64,000 bases of DNA, taken from Charina bottae (Eukaryota; Chordata; Lepidosauria; Squamata; Charinaidae). Positions 55,761 to 64,000 of this stretch are shown one piece after another. The stretch spans positions 2,774,001-2,838,000 of the forward strand of contig JALMGJ010000016.1 in assembly GCA_023362775.1 (NCBI GenBank), read 5' to 3'. Positions within the stretch are counted from its first letter, which is position 1. Every line of letters begins with the position of its first letter. Below the pieces are notes generated by a model that saw nothing but the letters and a program-made list of their open reading frames with translations, was not told the DNA's origin and made no database searches. The position numbers and the translations under genes were made by a program.

Positions 55761-56105
55761 TGTCTTCCTTTATAATAAACAATCTTTACCCTATTAGACC
55801 TAAAAAACAATATAAAATATTATTATATCTTATCAATATCCTTCAAGTCTTACAAATCTATAGTCCTATAAATCCTAATCCAAACCATAAGGAAAAAAAA
55901 TCATATTAGCCTCATTATCAATCTAATTAAATATTCTTAATGTTTATAAATTGTCTGCCTTTATAATTAAAGTCTTAACCCTATTATGCCTAAAAACAGT
56001 ATAAAATATTATTGTAACTTGTCAATACCTTTTATGTCTTACAAATCAAAAATCCTGTAATTCATTTTAACCTCATTATCAGTCCAATTAAATATTCTTA
56101 ATTTT
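55761..56105 (-). repeat. Duplicated ~170-190-bp segment in L1-type 3' region
   Basis: ttgtcttcctttataataaa...tcttacaaatc and ttgtctgcctttataattaa...tcttacaaatc are two diverged tandem copies; copy 1 of the family has one. Confidence 0.75.
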
Positions 56106-57302
56106 TTACCCCTCCTCAAAATATACTAGGGCAGAGCTTTCCAAACTGTGTGTCGCGACACATTTCTGTGTCGCGGCGAGGGCCCAGGTGTGTCGCAGGG
56201 GAACCCGGAAGAGGAGGCCATGCACCATGTGCAGCCCTGCCCATCCCTTGCCGCACCGACAGGTCCCTGCTCAACCCAGCTCTTCAGCTCTCCCCGAAGC
56301 CAGGTAAGTTACGAGGCCACCGTGCCAGGGGGCTGGGGCGTGCAGGGAGGCGATGAGGCAGGGGCTGGGGGTGCAGGGAGGCCACAAGCGGAGGGCTCCT
56401 GGCCTGTCTCCGCCCGGCGGGGCTGGCGCGGCTCTTGGGAGGCGGTGCTGGGCCAGCTGCGGGCGCGGGTCATCTGAAGTGGAAAGGTGGCGTTTTGGGG
56501 AACCTTTGCTGGCTGCCGCAGAGGGGCGCCACGGGCAGATCCCCAGAGGGAGCCGGTGGGAAACGGGGTCGGGCGCAAAAGGCTTGCACGGCTTCTCCAG
56601 GGGCGCGCTGGGAGAGGAGGAAATTCCTGCCTCCGGGTGCTGCAGCTCCCTTCCGCCGGAACGTCCACGCAGATAATGGACTCGAGCCTGTTCAGTGGCT
56701 GCCTCCCCTGTTCGGTGCTGCAGCCGCTCCTGCCCGATTGTTCACACCGAGACTGGATCTGTCGGGGATTAAGGATTGAATCCTGCAGCGTGCAGGGGGT
56801 TGGACCGGACGACCTCTTCAGTCCCTTCCAACTCTGATTCCACGAGGGCTTGGCTGTTCCTGGAAGCCTTGGAGGTTCGGCTATGTTCCCAGTATTTATA
56901 TAATGACTTATTTTGTTATATAATGCTATTTTTTAATTCTAATTATCAGAGGTTGGGTATATTGCTCCATAATCAGCCACTGGAGCAACAAATAAGCCCA
57001 ATAAATAAATAGGTGAGGAAATCCAGGATGTTTAGAATAACTACTGTCAGGTAGCATCAAAGAGAACAGTTTCGTCTCTGGCTCTGCCCTTATTTCAAGT
57101 GAGGAATATACAGTAGTTTTTCTTGTTTTAAAGCACACAAGAATGATGTGGTTACACTGGGAGCAGGGAGGTCCAGCTTGGCTGGCCCAGTCCCCCCTCT
57201 CAGCACAGCCCTCCTCATGATCTCGTGAACCTGGTACAGAATCGTACGCATCTCATGCCCTGTGCACTTTCACACAAACATGCCCCTCTGTGCAATATCT
57301 AA

Positions 57303-57385
57303 CAGTGTTTCTCAACCTTGCTGGGTAGGGAATTCTTGGAGTTGAAGTCCTCATACCTGAAAGTGGCCAAGACTGAAAAACACTG
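57303..57385. mobile_element. Palindromic hAT MITE, 83 bp, nested
   Basis: cagtgtttctcaaccttg at the left and gccaagactgaaaaacactg at the right match the well-known CAGTGTTTCTCAACCTTGG...CCAAGGTTGAGAAACACTG palindromic element of squamates. No clean 8-bp duplication, so it may have been carried in as part of captured DNA. Confidence 0.75.
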
Positions 57386-57520
57386 CTCATGGTCTTGGGT
57401 CCATGACCTCCCCATCAAGCACACTTGGAGGGCATTTTTGTATTTTATCTACAATTACATACAATACAATACATAAGGTACAAGACTGGCGGGCCGGGGG
57501 CCGGGGTTTGGATCCGGGAG

Positions 57521-57648
57521 CCAATCACGTGGGCCAGTGGGCAGGGTTTGGAGCCGGGAGCCAATCACGTGAGCCGGGGGTGGGGTTTGGAGCCGGGAGC
57601 CAATCATGTAGGCTGGGGGTGGGGGTTGGAGCCGGCAGCCAATCACGT
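57521..57648. repeat. Four ~40-bp CCAATCACGTG units in hAT copy F
   Basis: Units start at 57521, 57561, 57600 and 57639. Three read ccaatcacgt(g), one ccaatcatgt. Each joins a CCAAT box to a CACGTG/CATGTA word; G-rich spacers ggtttggagccggga separate them. Confidence 0.88.
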
Positions 57649-57786
57649 GGGCCAGGGGGCGGGGAATCCTCTTTACTGTGTCACAAAATTATGCATGGCT
57701 AAAAGTCGTGTCACCAACATGAAAAGTTTGGAAAGCCCTGTACCAGGGCATTTAAATATTTCACCATTACACCAAAAACATTTTTT

Positions 57787-58204
57787 TTACAAAAATCCAA
57801 CAACCCAACAACCCCAAAAATACAAACTTTCCAGCAAAAGAGAAAAAAAAAGCTCCCACATAACATACTCTTCTTTCCCATAACATTGATTCAAATGGTC
57901 ATAACATTTCCCCAGCATGGCAGTTCCTTGTGCAATCTTAAACAATTGTTTTAACCCCCTAAACACCAATCCAATTCAGCTGGAAATACTTCAATCTCTC
58001 TCACAGCATCATAAAATCGCCATCTTTTCCAGCTTCTTCTTCCATCACAATATTTTCATATAGTTGACCCATTTTAGCCAGAATCTCATCTTGAATATCC
58101 CAAACAATCTGCAAAATAACTTGACAACCCTTTGAAAATATCTTTTTTTGCTGATGATGAAATTCTATGAAGTCTTGTTTAAAATCTTCTTTAAAAACTT
58201 CCAT
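57787..58204 (-). pseudogene. Broken ORF of non-autonomous L1-type element, copy 2
   Basis: Starts MEVFKEDFKQDFIEFHHQQK and runs 67 codons to a stop at 58001. The homology to the 149-codon frame of copy 1 goes on in other frames (GLKQLFKIAQ..., CYGKEEYVMWEL, then gtttgtatttttggggttgt in the DNA). The two proteins share an acidic, helix-prone make-up and little else at the start beyond ME..K..F, so the family has diverged, with the frame intact in one copy only. No known domain seen. Confidence 0.6.
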
Positions 58205-58909
58205 AGTTCAAACAGTAAATTATGGCACCCTCTAAAGGGTTAACTCACAGAAATAGAGGTTAGTGAATTGATCCAAAATTAACAAAGGAAAATATACTAG
58301 TAGACAGCCCAAAGAAAGTAAACAGGAAGCCAAAAGTTTAAAATAAGAAATCAAAAGCAATGCGTAGAAAAACACTCCGTCCTTCAAATTCAGCACCAAA
58401 GATAGCAATGGAGAGGCAATCTTACAATTTCAGCCCTCAATATAATCCTGATGAGAAAACAAGCCAGAACCTTTTTTTATAGTTAAAAATCTCCAAAAAT
58501 AATTATATTTACCAAGAGATTCTGCTTTTCTTACAATAAAGAGTTTCTCTTAGGGTACAAAACTTAAAAAAACAAATTGGGTGCTTAAGAAATGGGAAGG
58601 CAGGACTTACTTCCCCTTTAAGGGGTTTCATGCGTGGCTCAGAAAGAGATGGAATCCCAGCCTCCCGGTGAAGTCTTACCGCTCGGTTGCAGACACTGTC
58701 CACACTCTCCTGGCTACAACTCACCATCTGGAGGACAAATGGGTAGATTCTCAGCATTTTCCTTAATCCAGATAAACACTTGGGGCTACAGAAAAACCTG
58801 CCTGTGCCCAGAAAAAACTGCCACGCTGCCAATTCTGCCCACAGAGCTCGCAGGCAAGGTTGTTTAGTCCACCATTTCCCACCGGAAGTCCCTGAATTAG
58901 CTTTAGGTT

Positions 58910-61900
58910 TGGATGAAACTGTAGTTCATCCTAAGTAATATCATGATGAGAGTGACTCAAGGGGGTATTTGAAAATCAAATTCCTAATTCTCCCTTGGGT
59001 TCAATGTCTTTGAAATTAGACTGACCTCAGACTAATCCTATACTAATACATCCTTTTCTGGACAGAGTTTAGAAGGAAATAACTCAGTTTCTTTCTTGCT
59101 CTGCATCTTTACCACCCCTTGTGAGGTTCCTTTGCAATGTGACTAGCAGAACAGTTTAGCTGATTTTTTTTTTTAAAAAAAGAACTGTAAATCTTCATGC
59201 TTTTGACCAGCAAAAGGGGAGTTGTGCTAGCAGAAGTGAGAACTGAACTTTTATCAACCATTGCATATTTAAGTTGGCTTTGAAGTATAATGATATACAT
59301 TTACATTGGAGAAAGTTCTTTTGAAGCTAGCAGAATTTATTTCTGAGAAAATGCATAGTACTGGATCCCATGAAATGAAAGCCATCTGTCAACTTAGTTT
59401 TGAAAAACATGTATTGCTTTCAGTGCAGCCTAATCATAACTTATTTAATAATTTAGATTAGGGAAACTGTTTGGAATAATGCTAACTGTTATTGTTCTAG
59501 GGAATTTCCAAGGGTAATAAGGAATGAAACTGTTCCATCAGATGTGGAAAACCAAAAATATTATCGTATAATATTTTAGTGAAATAACGAAAATAGTTTT
59601 TTGAGAATTTTTTTTCTTGTTCAGTGGAGAATCACATCCTTTGCATTTCATTTACCCAGTAATGCAACTGGATTGGATTTAAACAAAAAACAAAAAATGA
59701 TAGATTGAACATTAAAGATGATGAATTCTATCTGGCATCATGCAATTGAAGGGTATGTTCTAATCAAAATTTTCTGGAAAGACAACAGCTACATTATCCT
59801 ATTAAAGATTAATGTACTTGATAATCCTGGTGGTTTAGTATTATGTTGTAAGTTATTAAGAGATTTGAAGAGTGAACTGATGCAAAGTTTCTAAATGAAA
59901 AAATGGAATTACCGCTGAGCAACAGAAAATGTGTTTACTCTATTAAATATGATGATTGCATTGCTGAAACTAAGGCCAATAAAACTTTTATGAAACACAT
60001 GCTTGTATAGTTGCTATAATGGTGTACTTCACAGAATTTATAAGTGTAAAGTCAGTTTTTTACCTTTAGGCCTCCATTTTTTTTTCAGAAGGGGCAACTA
60101 ATATCTCTAATTAATGATGGCCCAAACTTGTCAACTCAATCTTTTTTTCATGTTTTAGGATAGGATTTGAAGATTGCAAAACCTCTCTCAGATGACTGGA
60201 GGACAATGTGAAAAGAAGTTGATGTTACTTTATTGACAGATACTTTTTTTTTTTCTCTCTCTCTATACGGAATGAATCTGTCAGTTTTGCTTTTTCCCAT
60301 ATCCGCTTTTTAAAAATCACCATTTCTTCTATTTCATTCAATAAAAGTTTCACATATTTATGACTTTGTTCCCTCCCACATACCCATCTAAAAAAGAGCC
60401 AGAAAATAAAATGTTTGCCAAAGTTCACTAGCCAGATTCATCAGATATTGGATCTGCAGAATGGAGAAGCTTATTTTGACCTGCCTTAAAGATGTTGAAT
60501 CTTTGGAATGTTTTGACATGAGATCATCACGTTGCTTCCCAGATGTACTTGGATTTCATTTTCACAACTACCCTTCTTGGCACAAGAGTTTGTCATTTAA
60601 CAAGCTACACAAGAATTATCCAAAAGGTCAAAAGAAATTTATGAAGCAGGAGCTGGTACCTGATAATCTTTGCTTGCTTCTTTATTTTTTAGTGCAAATG
60701 TCAGTTAAATTAATAGACAAACTAATCTGTGCATATTGGATACCTCAGATAATGTTTGGATGGTTTTGTCCCTTTGTAGAAATACAATTCAGCAGACAGA
60801 ACATGAGCCGCCATGGTTTGGCATTGTCCCAAATTGTTTTGGTCTTATATACAGGTTATATCAATGTGATTGTCCCGGTGCCAGGATCTTAACTTAAGAA
60901 ATTATCCAGACAATTCATCAGAATGCTAAAAGAATCCATTTATTAAGATCAGACTACATGGAACAACTGCAAAACTCTGAATACCAGATTTGGTACCAAG
61001 CATTCAAAGTTAACAACATCCCTCTGACCTCATCCCGTTAGTTTCAAAACAAATGTTTTCTCACTCTTGATTTCCCCCCTCCCAATTTGTTAAGTTTAAT
61101 GAGAGGTCAGGTGTCTTATTAGTGTCCTTGGTCTTTCACAGTCAGTGGAGGAATGTGAGGGAGGCAAATGGTTCTTTTCGGTTTGCAAAGCAGCTGGCTA
61201 CAAAGGATGCTGACATGGGTCTGCTTCTATGCGCTTGACACGTGTTGGCTCAAATACATGGCAGGCAAGCAAAGCGAGTCTGACAATCAAATGCATTTGA
61301 AATTCATTCAGATTTCAAGGAGATATCATTTTTAAATTGGGGGTCCCTTCATCTTTTTCTTTTAACTATAATTAGCTTGTTTCCAGAATATAGATATTGA
61401 AGGATATTGAGACTGTATAGAATCTAGCTCATCCCATTTTTAAAACCTCTGTTCTGGAGTTTCCCCCCTGAATGGTGTAATGTTATGAATGTAATTATTT
61501 CAATTTCCCATTCTTTCCTGAGTTTTCAGAGTTTATTTTTGATTGTTTAATTCTTCAATATGCTCTCAACTTCTTTAAAGAAGATTTAGCCATGTTGAAT
61601 GAATGCCAAAATAGAATGGAGACCATATGTGTAGATAAGGAGGTCCCAACTTCAAGCCAAAAACTATACTCCCATCTCAGAATCAGACTTAGTGAAATGG
61701 AACCAAACTTTTATTGCTTAGAGTGAAAAAGTTAGATAAAATATTTTTTTAAAATAATAAATAAAAGTTTGGGGACGATAAAATTGTAAGTGGAGTTTTG
61801 AATCCTTTCATGGGTGCAAGTACTATAAAGAGGTAAAAACAGTTTTAAAAACCTAGCCCTTCTTCCTTCAAAGGTGTCATCCATGGTTTTGCATTATGTG
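58910..61900. other. Unassigned unique sequence
   Basis: About 3 kb without a recognised repeat. A 143-codon plus-strand frame (60461-60892) has no domain, no homology I know and no splice or promoter context, and I do not call it a gene. 61085-61320 is less AT-rich and repeat-free, a possible conserved element. Confidence 0.6.
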
Positions 61901-63130
61901 ACACCTGGAGATGATCCAAACCATCTGTAAAAGATTTCAAGTATTTCTCCCCAAGATTTAAACCTTATTTCAGAACTGATTATATTCTAGCTTCCTTAAC
62001 CCTTGAGCCAAATTTAATACCATCAGATATTGGATCAATAGATTTATCTAACCATGATCCAGTTTTTGTCACATACAGAAACTGACAATCTGTCTCCGCT
62101 AGTTGGCATTTTAATCCAATATTGAAAAACAAGAGACCCTGTGGAGCAACTTAGTTGATACTTCTAGGCAATTTTTAAAGCTGGACTGTTCTCCAGAAGT
62201 ATCATCATGGATGCAATGATTTGGAGGAGAATGTATAAAGAAGGTAAGGCTGGAAATTCAGCAAACAATCAAACAAGTTAATAAATAATATTTTCTGAAC
62301 AGAGATTTTAGCAGCATTGTTATAAGGCTCCTATTGTTTACTCCTTTTGTTAGCAAATACATTTTAAAAAAATGTTTACAGATTAAAGTTGATTTACTGC
62401 TGATTAGGGTGTGTGTCTGTTGCAGTATCTGAAATTAAATAAATAATATGTACAATTTTATGCCAAAATCTATTTTTAGAGGAAGTAGATCTAAACAAAA
62501 TTAATGAGCTTTTAGTTTTAGCTTCCAAGTTTTAGCTTTTACTTTTCAGTTAAAATCACTTCTACATCAGAAACTCATAGACTAAGTCTCAGTGAAGCAT
62601 TTTCAAAAGAGGAAATGGAACAAGTAATTAAATAAAATAAATCCTCTGAAATTGATAGGATTGCTGCAACTGTTTATAATTTTGTTTCAGAAATACTTTT
62701 TCCCTATGTATATTATCTGATTAAATCAATACTGCAGAGTAATCACTTTCCTGAATCATGATATCAAGTCCGGTTAATTATAATACTAAAGTATAACAAA
62801 GACAGTGAATTAGTCAAATCCAATTGATTAACTGCACTTTGGAATCAAGATGAAATAATTTTTACAGCTTTTCTGGCCAAAGGCTAAGTAATCTTATGCT
62901 AATTATATCATTTTTTGTCAATCAAGATTTATTCTAGTAGATAGATAAATAGCAGATCCTATTGCAAGAATTGTAAATTGTATTTTTAATGAGAAATTCT
63001 CTAAAAACCTGAGATAGTAGATATTTTTTTAAAGATTTTGACCAACAATGACTATCTGTTTAAACTCGTACAAAAATATCAAATGGGATAAAAATGCGTT
63101 AGTCTTATTCAACAGCTACAGTATACTGTA
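61901..63130 (+). pseudogene. L1/Tx1-like ORF2 relic
   Basis: Peptides in shifting frames follow an L1-superfamily ORF2 in order: FRTDYILASLTL...DIGSIDLSNHDPVFVTYRN (end of the endonuclease, SDH-type motif as SNH), a ruined linker, then EAFSKEEMEQVIKE-like, SSEIDRIAATVYNFVSEILF, NQYCRVITFLNHDIKS, ILKYNKDSELVKSN and IADPIARIVNCIF, which match the reverse transcriptase fingers region and its IADPI...N motif. Dozens of stops and indels. Different from and much older than the L1 at 16027. Confidence 0.7.
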
Positions 63131-63329
63131 TGTAAATGTCTACCTTCCGTTCAGATTAGTTCCTGTAACTTAGAAAAAGTATTACATTACATTTAAAATT
63201 GTAATTCTAGATATCAATAAGTCAGCTAAAATAAGCATACTATGGATTGAAATCAGTTTGGAAAAATGAATTAGAAATTATAATTGATTAAACATACTGG
63301 AATAAAATTCCCAGTTTCCTTGCATGAAA
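63131..63329. other. Unassigned sequence
   Basis: AT-rich; nothing recognised between the L1 relic and the R4 fragment. Confidence 0.5.
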
Positions 63330-64000
63330 CCCCTGCTTCTATGGATCTGGTGCTTAGTGCCTGTTCTTGTGCTGCTATAATTAGTACCTCAGTGCTGTCT
63401 TTTAGTCCAGCCCTTTCCAGCCACTGGTAGGATTTCCCAATGTAAGTCACCTCAGCTATCTGTCGATGGTACATCCCATGCAGGGTCTTGTCTTTCCATG
63501 GCTTCCTCTGCTTGATCTTCCTTCCATGTCTGCTGCTGCCTCAGGCATTCTCTCAGCATCTCATCTTTAGGTGCCATCTTACTGATGTACTCCTGGATGC
63601 TCTGGGTCTCATCCAGGACAGTGGCTCATCAGACCCAGCCTGCCCTCTTTCCATCTGGTGAACAGTCTCTGGGTGTTGGACTTGGGGTGGAAGCCTCCGT
63701 ACATTGTGAGGAGCTTCTGGGTTTTCACATCAGCAGCCTCCATGTCCTCCTTTGGCTAGCTCAGTATACCAGCAGGGTATCTGATGACTGATGACTGGCA
63801 GGGCATACATGTTGATGGCATGGATCTTGTTCTTCCCATTGAGCTGGCTCTTCAGGACCTGTCTTATCCTATGGTGGTACTTGGATGTTGCTGTCTTCCT
63901 TGCCTCCTCATTGTGGTTGCCATGTGACTGTGGAATACCAAGGTACTTGTAGCTGGTCTATATGTCTGCTATGTGGCCTGCTGGTAGTTCCACTCCATCA
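63330..64000 (-). pseudogene. R4/Dong-clade LINE, C-terminal part
   Basis: From the right edge downward the minus strand reads SYKYLGIPQSHGNHNEEARK, QVLKSQLNGKNKIHAINMYA, a frameshifted RRLPPQVQHP (FHPKSN in the other frame), then PLHGMYHRQIAEVTYIGKSY and AAQEQALSTRSIEAGV, after which homology stops near 63330. These are the thumb and the region after the reverse transcriptase of R4-clade LINEs. The left part lies beyond the window and the cysteine-rich C-terminus is missing. Same clade as the relic at 1-4010 but another part of the protein, so it may be a separate insertion. Confidence 0.85.

Larger units (their letters stand above)
56132..57740 (-). mobile_element. hAT-type non-autonomous element, copy F with large cargo
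   Basis: Ends CAGAGCTTTCCAAACTGTG and CATGAAAAGTTTGGAAAGCCCTG, flanks TACTAGGG and TACCAGGG (7 of 8). It lies the other way round relative to copy C. Inside: GTGTCGCGACAC repeats, ~670 bp of GC-rich CpG-dense DNA (56160-56830) ending in a CR1-like 3' end (gcagggggttggaccggacg), ~300 bp AT-rich, ~170 bp GC-rich, an 83-bp palindromic MITE, and a four-unit CCAAT array. No transposase. It interrupts the L1-type element and so is younger. Confidence 0.85.
55193..58891 (-). mobile_element. Non-autonomous L1-type retrotransposon, copy 2
   Basis: Perfect 18-bp duplication ctgaattagctttaggtt (55175-55192, 58892-58909). Minus strand starts GGGACTTCCGGTGGGAAATG and follows the copy at 872-2636 through the leader, the small ORF, the microsatellite and the pyrimidine-rich 3' end (AATAATAAAAACTTTATCGC). 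Without the nested hAT element (56132-57740 plus its duplication) it is ~2.08 kb, longer than copy 1 mainly through a larger microsatellite and a duplicated 3' segment. No polymerase or endonuclease. Confidence 0.82.

Noticed and set aside
56148..56837. Overlapping frames of 107-119 codons on both strands
   Set aside because: CpG-rich cargo with few stops; no domain found, though it may hold captured exon DNA (see findings).
60461..60892. 143-codon open frame on the plus strand
   Set aside because: No domain, no recognised homology, no promoter or splice context, and composition like the AT-rich surroundings. Chance frame.
1..64000. LTR retrotransposon or endogenous retrovirus
   Set aside because: No paired long terminal repeats, primer-binding site, or gag, protease or integrase wording seen; every reverse transcriptase here is LINE or Penelope type.

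Overview
The window looks like intergenic DNA from a squamate reptile (lizard or snake). I find no host protein-coding exon, no functional tRNA or rRNA gene and no CRISPR array. The call rests on the repeats: Sauria-type SINEs with a BovB-like tail, MIR-like tRNA SINEs, BovB (RTE), CR1, L2, R4/Dong and L1 LINEs, two Penelope-like elements, several hAT-type elements, and long (TA)n, (GA)n, (GGAA)n and (CCTT)n arrays. I cannot tell snake from lizard. All family names come from reading and memory, not from a database search.

Layout. 1-4010 is an old R4/Dong LINE on the minus strand, broken by a 1.8 kb non-autonomous L1-type insertion (872-2636) and a hAT element (2900-3249). 4.2-16 kb is mostly unique sequence with a Sauria SINE, L2 and BovB 3' ends, SINE fragments, microsatellites and a perfect-looking palindromic MITE (12078-12225). 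16027-20231 is a full-ended L1 whose ORF2 keeps endonuclease and C-terminal parts but lacks the reverse transcriptase; a 210-bp L1-like tail follows at 20617-20826. 20.8-28.4 kb is almost bare. 28.8-31.1 kb holds a chimeric SINE and two GC-rich hAT copies. 36-47 kb holds a 5'-truncated Penelope element (37.1-38.6 kb), a CR1 LINE with a nested SINE (40.0-41.8 kb), another hAT copy, a palindromic MITE and a second Penelope element with an open 697-codon frame (44796-46889). 48.5-53.1 kb has a deleted BovB LINE, hAT copies and a 5S-rRNA-derived SINE. 55193-58891 is a second copy of the non-autonomous L1-type family, itself interrupted by a 1.6 kb hAT element full of GC-rich cargo. The right edge has an L1/Tx1-like ORF2 relic and another R4 fragment.

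Three sets of elements stand out. First, two L1-type insertions (872-2636 and 55193-58891) share both ends, a microsatellite-bearing 3' region and a homologous ~150-codon reading frame, with 18-bp target duplications, so they form a family that does not code for its own reverse transcriptase. Second, a hAT family with shared ends (CAGRGCTTTCCAAA...) and 8-bp duplications occurs six times with quite different interiors, two of which carry ~40-bp arrays of a CCAAT/E-box-like module. Third, both Penelope elements end in a CTGAAGA-stem-loop-GAAA hairpin whose stem sequence differs but whose pairing is kept. Nested order is readable: R4 is older than the L1-type insertion and the hAT copy inside it; the second L1-type copy is older than the hAT inside it.
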